DNA of 13,598 bases from CAZNRY01 sp964575675 (GTDB taxonomy: Bacteria > Eisenbacteria > RBG-16-71-46 > CAIMUX01 > VGJL01): contig CAZNRY010000113.1 of assembly GCA_964575675.1 (NCBI GenBank), positions 1 to 13,598 of the forward strand, read 5' to 3'. A program made the translations under genes and the position numbers. Numbering within the stretch: position 1 is the stretch's first letter; each line of letters starts with the position of its first letter. This document shows positions 1 through 8,000 of this stretch, piece by piece. Below the pieces are notes generated by a model, which had not been told where the DNA came from, searched no databases, and saw only the letters and a list, made by a program, of their open reading frames with translations.

Positions 1-542
1 TCGAGGTCCCCCACTTCGAGATGAAGGCGGCGCTCGAGGAGCACGCCCGCAGCGCCGGCATTCCCTCCACGTTCATCCATGTCGCCTTCTACTTCGAGAA
101 CTTCCTCAGCTTCTTCCCGCCGCGGAAGGGATCCGACGGGGCGTACTCGTTCGGTTTCCCCCAAGGGAATACGCCGCTCGCGGCGGTCGCTGTCGAGGAC
201 GTCGGCGGGGTCGTAGCCCGCATCTTCGAGAATCGAGAGGAGTTCCTCGGCCGTACCGTCGGGATCGTCGGCGACGAACAGCCCGCGGCGAATTATGCGG
301 AAGCCATGACGCAGGAACTGGGCGCACAGGTCGTCTATAGCCACATCCCGCGCGAGGTTTTTGCCAAGTTCGGCTTCCCCGGGGCGGAGGACCTGGCCGA
401 CATGTTCGAGTTCTACAGGTCCCATACCCCCAGCCGGATGAACGATCTCGAGCAGTGCCGCTCACTCTATCCGGACCTTCAGTCCTTCGACCGCTGGCTG
501 GCCAAGCACAGGGATGGCTTCCTGGCCGTCCTCGCCGCCTGA
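1..542 (+). CDS. NmrA-like NAD(P)-binding family protein, C-terminal part (5' truncated)
   Basis: The reading frame is open from the window edge (first whole codon at base 3) to TGA at 540-542, so about 179 C-terminal residues are present and the Rossmann-fold N-terminus lies outside. The visible part begins with H-F-E-M-K followed by an EEHARSAGIPSTFI stretch. This matches the NmrA/HSCARG-type pattern (HF.sK..vE..l...gip.Tfl...fymeNfl), in which the Lys occupies the place of the SDR active-site Lys. The later VAVEDVGGVVARIFEN segment is the usual D-[VI]-G helix of the family. Members are atypical short-chain-dehydrogenase-fold proteins that act as redox sensors or NAD(P)H-dependent reductases; the substrate cannot be told here. 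The gene converges on the metal-efflux cluster and is probably not part of it. Confidence 0.85.
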   Translation, partial: EVPHFEMKAALEEHARSAGIPSTFIHVAFYFENFLSFFPPRKGSDGAYSFGFPQGNTPLAAVAVEDVGGVVARIFENREEFLGRTVGIVGDEQPAANYAEAMTQELGAQVVYSHIPREVFAKFGFPGAEDLADMFEFYRSHTPSRMNDLEQCRSLYPDLQSFDRWLAKHRDGFLAVLAA

Positions 543-596
543 GGCGTCGGCGGGGACGCTGGCCCCAAGAGACTCGACGAAGCGCAATCCACCCAG

Positions 597-654
597 TCGC
601 CCCGGTTCGCGGATCGAGGCGCGCGGGTCGCGTTGCCGGTTCGCCCCGGTTCGC
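597..654. repeat. 14-base direct repeat, two copies
   Basis: The 14-mer TCGCCCCGGTTCGC occurs at 597-610 and again at 641-654, 44 bases apart start to start, in the 207-base convergent gap between the NmrA-like gene and the lipoprotein gene. The core CCGGTTCGC appears a third time just before the second copy. No inverted repeats or transposase accompany it. It may be chance in a GC-rich spacer or debris from rearrangement next to the RND remnant. Confidence 0.3.
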
Positions 655-667
655 TCCCTATCGCGTG

Positions 668-748
668 CAAGGCGGCGAATACCGAAAGGCGCATCCGGAA
701 GATCACCGCGGCGACAAGACCTCCCGCCATGGCAAAGGGGACGTTCAG
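668..748 (-). pseudogene. Remnant of a heavy-metal RND transporter gene (C-terminal TM region)
   Basis: Read on the - strand from 748 to 668, 27 codons translate to a segment beginning LNVPFAMAGGLVAAV and ending RMRLSVFAAL. It lines up without gaps with a segment of the complete transporter at 10847-10927 (LNLPFALVGGLIAAV ... RMHLSVSAAV). I count 19 of 27 identical residues by eye, and most differences are conservative. This is the amphipathic/TM segment near the C-terminus of RND pumps. Homology stops abruptly at both ends. On the 5' side it meets the stop codon of the BsuPI lipoprotein (750-752, different frame). On the 3' side the frame continues without any RND similarity. It has no start of its own and is far too short to function. 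The DNA differs at many codons from the 10.9-kb copy, so this is the relic of a separate, older RND gene and not a fresh duplicate. Confidence 0.7.
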
Positions 749-749
749 C

Positions 750-2393
750 CTACTGCCTGGTGACTTCGACCCGGGCGCGGCTGACAGCGGGCATGCCGGC
801 CACGGTCAGAACGGCACTAACCTCATACCAGCCCGGATGCACCGGCACACCTTCGGAATCCGTGCATTCCCAATGCTCCACGAACTCGAGACGGCCATGG
901 GGCGGTATCGTCCGATCGACAGGATCGGGATCGAACACCCTCCCACGGGACCATGTCCACATCGGCCCAGGGCGCATACGCATCGGATCAAAGACGGAGA
1001 AATCGTAGAGCTGTCCGTTCGGGAAGTGGACCGTGATCTGTTGGTCCGTCGGGTTATCGACCATAAACCGCAATTCCCGCTGCATGCTCGCGGGACCAGC
1101 TTCCGGCCGGACGGTGCAGGTTAGGACCAGAGAACCCGGAGGTAGAGACACCGCGCCCACGACGAGCTCAGCCTGACGCGTCGGAATCATCGGTTGGGAA
1201 AGGACCATCGCCGCGACCCGGTAGAGGCCGGTGTCGGCGACCGCGCCCTCGTTCGTCGTGCCGGGCCACACCACTCGGAATGAGTCGACCTCGCCTGCTT
1301 GCAACGTCACGTCGGTGGGTACTTGCGGGAAGTCCCGTCCGTACGCCCAGTTCCAAAGCAGGTGCGGGGAATCAGGATCATGGCCACCCCCCATGCCACC
1401 CATTCCCCCCATCCCGCCGTGGCCCATGTCGCCGTTCATGCCGTGCATGTCCATGATCGCGACATCGTAGATCTGTGCGGTCGGGAAATGGAGCGTCACT
1501 GGGATTGCCGAGCGATTCTGCAAACGCAGCACGATCGATCGTGGGGTTCCTGAGTCGCCCGAGACGGGATCGACCTCGAGCGATGCAACGACCGCCGGAG
1601 CGGTGGGAGTGTTCTGGAGAATTCGGCCGAGCAGCCCTCGTAGGTCCTCGACGAGCCGCTTCAGGGAATCAGGCGCCAGGCGGTCTTCCGCGACCACGCG
1701 CTTCCCCTGGCCGGCGCCCGGGCGGTAAGAAACTTCATAGAGGACATCATCGATTGAATGATCCCCCACGTAGCGGTCTTGGAGGTCGAGGAAGCCCGCG
1801 TCACGGAAGAAGCCGCGGACGCTGTCGATCGCAGCGACGCTCAGCTGCACGCGCACAGCTGGTCCGTCGCCCATCCGAAAAGCGACCGCCCAGCCGTCCG
1901 GGCCGATCACGAGCTGCTCATGACCGGCACCGCCGGGTCCGTGAACGATGAGGTTCGCGAGCGCGTTGCGCGGAAAGACGTGCATAGGGAAGTCCATGGG
2001 ACCGGTGCCGCCCACGACCCGAACAATGTGCGCGCCGGAAATAGGTGCAGGCATGGTCGCGGTCCCGCGGAAGGTGCCTCGTCGGCCCATCATCGAGCCC
2101 GTCCGGTGCCCCTGCGGCGGGATGGTCACGAGATCTCCTGAGCCGATCTGGACGTTGAAGCCCGTCAGGGTCCAGCTCTCGTCCGGCGTTCGGCCCCAGA
2201 CCTCCACGTCAATGGGGGCTCCTTCCTCGACGGTTTCGGGAACGACGGCTCCCTCGATGTCGGGCATATCCTGCGTGGCCGTCGCGGGCTTGTCGTCGCT
2301 GCAACCTGAGATCGTCGCCGCCGCGAGAACCATGGAAGCCACGAAAGCGAACGTCGCTACAGAGCGCAATCTATCGATGAGTCCTTTATGCAT
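750..2393 (-). CDS. Lipoprotein with two BsuPI-like domains and a Met/His-rich insert
   Basis: A 547-residue protein. I place the start at ATG 2393 because a GGGAGGT ribosome site sits 5 bases upstream and the protein then opens with a normal lipoprotein signal: basic MHKGLIDRLR, a hydrophobic stretch, and a lipobox ending at Cys31. A longer frame upstream to 2597 lacks these signs. Residues about 50-140 look like a beta-sandwich. About 145-265 is an alpha/beta stretch containing FFRDAGFLDLQDRYVG. About 283-412 and 437-545 are two copies of a BsuPI-like beta-sandwich, recognised by HFPTAQIYDVAIMD/HFPNGQLYDFSVFD, then W-[NT]-W and GR.F, then a late G-[LW]-Y strand. BsuPI is named for an intracellular proteinase inhibitor of Bacillus, but many secreted proteins carry the fold. 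The first copy has an insert at 314-344 with seven Met and four His among Gly. The protein should sit on a periplasm-facing membrane leaflet. A metal-binding role is inferred from the insert and the neighbouring efflux genes; function is otherwise unknown. Confidence 0.85.
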   Translation of the reverse strand: MHKGLIDRLRSVATFAFVASMVLAAATISGCSDDKPATATQDMPDIEGAVVPETVEEGAPIDVEVWGRTPDESWTLTGFNVQIGSGDLVTIPPQGHRTGSMMGRRGTFRGTATMPAPISGAHIVRVVGGTGPMDFPMHVFPRNALANLIVHGPGGAGHEQLVIGPDGWAVAFRMGDGPAVRVQLSVAAIDSVRGFFRDAGFLDLQDRYVGDHSIDDVLYEVSYRPGAGQGKRVVAEDRLAPDSLKRLVEDLRGLLGRILQNTPTAPAVVASLEVDPVSGDSGTPRSIVLRLQNRSAIPVTLHFPTAQIYDVAIMDMHGMNGDMGHGGMGGMGGMGGGHDPDSPHLLWNWAYGRDFPQVPTDVTLQAGEVDSFRVVWPGTTNEGAVADTGLYRVAAMVLSQPMIPTRQAELVVGAVSLPPGSLVLTCTVRPEAGPASMQRELRFMVDNPTDQQITVHFPNGQLYDFSVFDPMRMRPGPMWTWSRGRVFDPDPVDRTIPPHGRLEFVEHWECTDSEGVPVHPGWYEVSAVLTVAGMPAVSRARVEVTRQ

Positions 2394-2668
2394 TGGAAAC
2401 CTCCCGGTGAGGGCGGACACGCGCCCGCCGCATACAGAATAGAGTAGGGTGTTCGGAGTGAATCCGTATGGGGAAACGGTTCTGGCGCCGGACGACACGA
2501 AGTCGCGATCGAAGCAGGCCATGCGGGGTCGACCATCCCCCAAGACAAACGGACGCTGTAAAGCACATTCGACGCGTGCTTCCACCCGAGCTTCCACAGC
2601 TACGGTCCCCGCGGAGGGAGGGACTTTGCAGGCAGACGCGTTCTCGGTACCTGCGCGTCCTGGGAGTC
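2394..2668 (-). other. 275-base intergenic region upstream of the BsuPI lipoprotein
   Basis: No coding similarity is seen here. It is the longest gap between - strand genes, so a separate promoter for the lipoprotein is plausible. The only candidate I find is TTCACT with TATTCT 15 bases later, shortly before the ribosome site. Its spacing is short and its match to consensus weak, so I do not call it. No strong terminator with a T-run is seen behind the upstream gene. Confidence 0.4.
2399..2405 (-). promoter_or_regulatory. Ribosome binding site of the BsuPI lipoprotein
   Basis: Reads GGGAGGT on the - strand, 5 bases before ATG 2393. It decides the start against the 68-codon longer frame, which would begin at 2597 and has no hydrophobic signal. 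Confidence 0.8.
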
Positions 2669-3640
2669 TTACCGAGCGTACTTATCATGGAGGCACGGGC
2701 CAAGACGGTGATGATAGGCGGTGATCTTGTTCAGGATGTCCCCCAAGACTCGATCCCGGCCCGCTGTCTCCGCATCCCGCCAACCACCCCGGTAGATTTC
2801 CAGCTCAGTTGCTGGGTCGTGGATCGAAATGACCACCGATTGTGACGCGGAGTCCGCAACTGCCCAAAGGAACAGACCCGCGCTCGAGTCTGCCCCTGAC
2901 CGCTCCACCTCCACGCGGTCGAGCGCTAAGCAAGGGGACACGGATAGCGCACTGAAAAGCTCGTCCTCGTCCGCAAAAGGGATACCGGAGGAGATGACCG
3001 CAATCACCGTTCGAGCCGGACATGCCGGCTTCTTCGCATACCCCAATTTTCCCAAGCCACCGTCCTTGAGGAAACGGTTGAGCCGGACGACCGCCCCGTC
3101 AGCAAGCCGGGTTCCTGCAAGCTTCGCCATGACGGGAGCAACGATCGGCTGCACCGCAACGGCTGGATTCAGCGTGCGCACCTCTATGACAACGCGGACG
3201 GGTGCGGACCAAAGGGACTGTCGGAACCTGGGCTCTACGAGATCCACGAAGGCCTCCACGAGGAGGTCGTCGGGCCCGGAAATGGGCCGTCGCTCGACGC
3301 GATCGAGGTGAAAAACGAGACTAAAATCGTGGATGTCCTGTCGTCGTTCGTCCAGCTTCCGGAAAACCCCGGACGCTTGCATCCGATCGACGAAGGCCCG
3401 AAAGATGTCAGCTCTAGAAACCTCGGGATAGACTCTCGGCTGCAGAAAAGCCCCCGACTGAAGTCCCAGGGAGTCCGGCCAAGTCACGAGGGCGGAATAG
3501 CCCGTCGGAACGCAGGCAAACGAACCATCATTTGACGGAGCGCTGACGTCCCCTGCCCAACAGAGCGCGGACTGGAATCCCAATTGAAGACCGACTATGA
3601 GGAGAGTAGACTGGAGATCGAAGGAACCACGCCACTTCAT
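2669..3640 (-). CDS. Secreted protein of unknown function, coupled to the pseudokinase
   Basis: A 323-residue protein I do not recognise. The N-terminus is a signal peptide (MKWRGSFDLQ, then hydrophobic STLLIVGLQLGF, with likely cleavage after CWA near residue 29), so the mature protein is periplasmic or exported. The rest is mixed alpha/beta with no membrane segment. It contains ADIFRAFVDRMQASGVFRKL (about 77-96), which resembles helices in envelope proteins whose following strands read F.L.F.L..V, but this is not enough for a family name. Cysteines after the signal are at about 43, 207, 237 and 316. The start ATG overlaps the stop of the upstream kinase-like gene (ATGA at 3640-3637), and an AAGGAGGG ribosome site lies 9 bases before it inside that gene. 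This indicates translational coupling and perhaps a shared task. Coding is supported by the signal peptide and this arrangement. Confidence 0.7.
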   Translation of the reverse strand: MKWRGSFDLQSTLLIVGLQLGFQSALCWAGDVSAPSNDGSFACVPTGYSALVTWPDSLGLQSGAFLQPRVYPEVSRADIFRAFVDRMQASGVFRKLDERRQDIHDFSLVFHLDRVERRPISGPDDLLVEAFVDLVEPRFRQSLWSAPVRVVIEVRTLNPAVAVQPIVAPVMAKLAGTRLADGAVVRLNRFLKDGGLGKLGYAKKPACPARTVIAVISSGIPFADEDELFSALSVSPCLALDRVEVERSGADSSAGLFLWAVADSASQSVVISIHDPATELEIYRGGWRDAETAGRDRVLGDILNKITAYHHRLGPCLHDKYAR

Positions 3641-4983
3641 GAACGGAAACCCTCCTTGGAATCGTCTCGATCGGAGATCTCCCAGGCGTCGGATCCAATC
3701 ATCTTCGGGGCATCAGGCCGGGTGATCCGAGTCCGAAGCCCATGTCCACTCACCAGTCCCCCTTTCATAGGAGAGCCCGCTCCAATGTGTTCGAGCGACG
3801 TCGACGGAAGACACCCTTCTCGCGCAGTCTTCCTGATTGGAGGCATCTCTCCCTCGCGAGGCTCACGAGAAGCTCTCGAATTAACAGGATGGTCGGCCAA
3901 CCGTGCTGCTTGCGGTCCCCTTCCCGTCGGTCTCTCAAGAGCACCGGATTCCTTCCGTGTCTCGACAAAGTTGGTGGATCTGCTGTCCGTGACCGCGCCG
4001 GAACGCACACGGACGCGCACGAAGGCGGGAAGGCCGACGCGCAGCAGAGAAAGCTCGAATCCGGGCGATCGATTCTCCACGAATCCGCCGTGGGCACGGA
4101 TGACCTGACATGCCATTTCATAGGATCCGGCAGGCGAGTATGGGGGAACAGCACCTTCGTAAGGTGCAGTACCCCGGGCCCGCAGATCCAAGACTACCCA
4201 GCCGGGTCTCCGCATGATCGTGACGCTGGTTTCCTCCGGCGGCCCGGCAAATCGCATGATGAGTGTGGCGAGCGCGGCGCCGATCGAGACCACGCTGGCC
4301 GGAATCGAGGGGGGCTTGCACTGCCACAAGACCCTGATGGTTGGGACAGGAGCACCGATCCGCTGCAAGTGCGCCTCCGTGGCTGCAATGACGGCATCCA
4401 GCGGGACGAGTCTGATCCTCTGATCGATCCGGAGCGATCCGAGTCCATCAGCAAGCATCTCGAGAGATCGGAGGAATGCGCTCATCTCACGAACAGCCGG
4501 AATCAAGGCCGGCGTGCGCCTCTGCAGCGGCTCGAGGGAGACGAGATGACCTCGCATGCCGGCTGCTGGACCGCAGAGATCCCGGCGAAAGGCTGTAAGA
4601 AGTCGGCCGAGGTTTTCGAGGTCCCGGATTTTCTCACCGTGCTCTGCCTGCCTGCGCCATTGGTCTCGAAGCCATCCGGTCAGCGCACCAATTATGTACA
4701 GGCTCACCAGATCCATCCAGATCGCGTTCGCCGAAAGACCATGGTGGTGGTGGTTCAAGCCCAGGACGTGCGGGGAGAGCGCCACCGTAATGAAGATGGC
4801 AGTGGCTAGACCTCCGCGTACTCCTCGCGTTGCGCCTCCGATCAGGACGGGGATCTGGAACAACCAGAAGAGAACGATGTGAATCCAGACGGCGTGCGCA
4901 GGCACTGTGTAATGGGCGACAAGGAGACCGATCAACGAGAGGGCGACCGTAACATCCCAGCGAGTCAACCGAAGTCCTTGCAT
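3637..4983 (-). CDS. Membrane sensor histidine kinase-like protein, catalytically degenerate
   Basis: A 448-residue protein. Start ATG 4983 has GGAGGA just upstream. Four membrane segments lie at about 9-28, 33-50, 55-75 and 88-105, with RGVRGGLATAI and a PHVLGL motif typical of a group of four-TM two-component kinases. The loop between segments 3 and 4, predicted periplasmic, holds His78-81. A helix follows, then FRRDLCGPAAGMRG (132-145), which aligns with the H-box of such kinases (usually .AHEIRNPL..IRG). The phospho-accepting His is replaced by Arg134. The ATPase-like region at about 230-320 keeps the fold and an AHGG turn (297-300), but its N-box reads ATLIMRFA, without the Mg-binding Asn, and the glycine-rich lid is lost. 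I infer it cannot autophosphorylate and may work as a binding or signalling scaffold, or may be decaying. Residues 321-448 are a polar Arg/Pro/Ser-rich tail without similarity. No response regulator is present. Confidence 0.75.
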   Translation of the reverse strand: MQGLRLTRWDVTVALSLIGLLVAHYTVPAHAVWIHIVLFWLFQIPVLIGGATRGVRGGLATAIFITVALSPHVLGLNHHHHGLSANAIWMDLVSLYIIGALTGWLRDQWRRQAEHGEKIRDLENLGRLLTAFRRDLCGPAAGMRGHLVSLEPLQRRTPALIPAVREMSAFLRSLEMLADGLGSLRIDQRIRLVPLDAVIAATEAHLQRIGAPVPTIRVLWQCKPPSIPASVVSIGAALATLIMRFAGPPEETSVTIMRRPGWVVLDLRARGTAPYEGAVPPYSPAGSYEMACQVIRAHGGFVENRSPGFELSLLRVGLPAFVRVRVRSGAVTDSRSTNFVETRKESGALERPTGRGPQAARLADHPVNSRASREPREGEMPPIRKTAREGCLPSTSLEHIGAGSPMKGGLVSGHGLRTRITRPDAPKMIGSDAWEISDRDDSKEGFRS

Positions 4984-4986
4984 GAA

Positions 4987-4992
4987 TCCTCC
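4987..4992 (-). promoter_or_regulatory. Ribosome binding site of the pseudokinase gene
   Basis: Reads GGAGGA on the - strand, 3-4 bases before ATG 4983. The spacing is short, but the site fixes the start 36 codons inside the longest open frame. That longer frame would overlap the end of the RND gene and add a highly basic stretch before the first membrane segment. Confidence 0.6.
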
Positions 4993-5056
4993 ATGGAATC
5001 GAGGCGTCTTGGAATAGAAGAACCGAGAGCAGCGCTTCGAGTTCCCGGATCTTTGA

Positions 5057-8000
5057 TCACGCACGCGACGCCTCAGCCGGCCCCATCGCAACCACTGGCC
5101 CTTTCTCTGTTTCCCGTCGCATCCTCCCGCGGATGCTGTAAAGCACAGGAAGAACGAGGAGTGTCAAGATCGTCGATGAAACCAATCCGCCGATTACGAC
5201 CGTGGCGAGGGGTTTCTGCACCTCAGCGCCTATCCCGGTGTTCAGGGCCATGGGGATGAACCCCAGGCTCGCCACGAGAGCCGTCATCAGCACCGGCCGA
5301 AGTCGCCTCTCCGCGGCCTGCTCGATAGCCTCCCTCATGGACTGGTTCCGAGTCAGTGAGTCACGGATAGTCGACACCAGAACGAGCCCGTTCAAAACGG
5401 CGACGCCGAACAGCGCGACGAATCCGACAGCCGCAGAAATGCTGAAAGGAATTCCCCTCAACCAAAGGCCCAGAACACCTCCCACCGCAGCGAAGGGGAC
5501 TCCCGTGAAAACGGTGGCGGCATCCATGACGTTTCGGAACGAGAGGTAGAGAAGCACCAGGATCAGAACGAGCGCGAGCGGCACGACGATCATGAGTCGC
5601 GAGCGAGCACGCTCCAAGTGCTCGAACTGCCCACCGAAACGAACATAGTAGCCGGGCGGAAGCGGGACCTGGTCGTCTAACGCCTCTCTCAGCTCAGAGA
5701 CGAAACTCCCGACGTCCCGCCCCCGCACATTCGCTTGAATAACTGCCCGCCGCTTACCCCACTCCCGATTGATCGTGGAGGGCCCTTCCGTCATGCGAAT
5801 CTTGGTCAGCCGTTCCAGCGGGATGCGGTCGCCGTTTGTCGCCGTGACCAGGATTCGGCCCACCGCGTCGGCGTCGGTCCGGTATCGACTGTCGAGCGAT
5901 ATGGCAATGGGGAAGCGCCGTTCGCCCTCCTGCAGGACCCCGACCTCGCGAGTCCCGAGCGCGGCGATTGCATCAAGCACCTCGTGAGCCGGAATCCCGT
6001 GCCGCGCGATGGCGTCGCGATCGACCTCGATCTCCAGCACAGGCTGCCCGGTGAGCTGCTCCACGAATACGTCCGCCGCGCCGGGGATCCCCTTCATCAC
6101 AGCCTCGATCTCGCGAGCCTTGGCCTTGAGCACATCGAAATCGTCCCCGAACAGCTTCACGCCGACGTCTGCGCGAATGCCGGCGATCATCTCGTTCACA
6201 CGCATCTCGATCGGCTGGGTGAAGACCATCCGCATCCCAGGAAAGCCGGAGAGCTTCTCCTGCATCGCATGCACGAGATCGTCCTGGGTCTTTGCCCGCC
6301 GCCAACGGTCTCGGTCCTTCAGGGTGATGAAGATGTCCGAGAGCTCCAGACCCATCGGATCGGTGGCCACCTCCGCCGTCCCCGTCCGGGTCCAGATGCG
6401 CTCGATTTCATCCGGAAACGCCTTCTCCAGCGCACGTTCTATCTGGAGCCCGTATCGCACGGATTCATCAACTGAGACACCGGCAAGCCGGATCGTGTTG
6501 ATCACGAGCGCGCCTTCCCTGAGCCGAGGCACGAACTCCGACCCCAGCCGCGTCGCCATATATCCGGCGCCGGCAAGCACCAATGCGGTAGCGATGACGA
6601 CCAGCTTCGGTCTCAACAGAGCCCTTCGGAGGGCCGGCCGGTAGAGGCGCTTGGCGCCCGCGACAACGAAGTTCTCTTTCTCCGATATGCGGCGGGGAAG
6701 GAGCACTGCGCTCAAGGCGGGCATGAGGGTGAGCGACAGGATGAGCGACCCGAGCAGGGCGAAGATGACGGTCAAGGCCATCGGTTGGAACAGCTTCCCC
6801 TCTACGCCCTCGAGAGCAAGGATCGGGAGGTAGACGATCATGATGATGAGCTCACCGAACATCGTCGGCCGGCGAACCTCGATGGCGGCCTCCTGGACGA
6901 TCTCTACTTGGGATCGTGTGGTTCGATCTTCCGAGAGACGCTGGGCCGAGTTCTCGACCATGATGACCGAGCTGTCGACGATCAGTCCGAAGTCGATCGC
7001 ACCGAGGCTCATCAGGGTGCCGGCGATTCCGGCACGGACCATGAGGTTGAACGCAAACAGCATGGAGAGCGGGATCGCGGCAGCCACGATGAGTCCTGCC
7101 CGCAGGTTACCCATGAAGATGAAGAGCACCGCAATGACCAGCAAGGCACCCTCAAGGAGGTTCTTCTTCACCGTGTGCATCACATGGTCGACCAGGTCGG
7201 TACGGTTGTACACGGTGGCGACCTCGACTCCTTGGGGGAGGCTCTTCTTGATCTCCTCGAGGCGAACCTGGAGTCCTCGGGCGATGTCATGACTGTTCTC
7301 GCCCATGAGCATGAAGCCCAGACCTAGAACCACTTCACCCTTTCCGTCCGCGGTCACGGCCCCGCGCCGGATCTCTCGCCCATCGACCACGGTCGCGACG
7401 TCGCGAACGCGAGTGGGGACGCCGTCCCGAGAAGAGATGATGATGTTCTCCACATCCAAGAGCGACGTGACGATGCCGATCCCCTGAATGAGGGCAGACT
7501 GGCCGGCCTGATCGAGCGATCCGCCGCCGACGTTGGCGTTGTTCTGTTCCAGCGCCGCAGCAAGATCAGACAGGGTCAACCCATGGTTGGCGAGGTTCAC
7601 GGGATCGACAACGACGTGGATCTGCCGTTCGTCTCCTCCCCAGGTGTTGACTTCGGCGACCCCGGGAACGGACCGAAGCTGAGGCTTGATGATCCAGTCC
7701 TGTACCGTTCGGAGTTCGCTGAGGCTCTTCCCTTTCCCTGTCACGAGGTAGTGGAAGACCTCGCCCAATCCCGTGGCGACCGGACCGAGCTGCGGACGGT
7801 CGATCCCCTGGGGAAGCTCCACGGATTGGAGACGCTCCATGACCACCTGCCGCCCAAGGTAGATCTCGGTGCCTTCCTCGAAGATGACGGTCACCTGAGA
7901 GAGGCCGAACTTCGACAGAGAACGAACCTCGTGGAGCTTCGGAAGACCCGAGATCGCCTGCTCGATGGGAAACGTGATCTGTCGCTCGATCTCGAGCGGC

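Noticed and set aside
1362..1454. Gly/Met repeat considered as a DNA tandem repeat
   Set aside because: The repeat units are irregular at the DNA level and short; it is better described as a low-complexity protein loop.
2420..2470. Possible promoter for the BsuPI lipoprotein (TTCACT, then TATTCT)
   Set aside because: Spacing of 15 and weak match to consensus; such pairs occur by chance.
2394..2597. N-terminal extension of the BsuPI lipoprotein to ATG 2597
   Set aside because: It would place the lipoprotein signal at residue 69 onward. The ATG at 2393 has a strong ribosome site and gives a correct signal peptide.
2605..2630. Possible hairpin behind the unknown secreted protein gene (GTCCC ... 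GGGAC)
   Set aside because: Only a 5-base stem with a 10-base loop and no T-run, so not called as a terminator.
3765..4154. Alternative - strand frame containing PTILLIRELLVSLARER, faintly like the start of a response regulator
   Set aside because: No Asp pair after the strand, no later receiver motifs, and the stretch lies inside the pseudokinase frame. Chance resemblance is likelier than a relic.
5735..6475. Open frame of 246 codons on the + strand
   Set aside because: Antisense to the porter domain of the RND transporter, with no ribosome site and no recognisable features.
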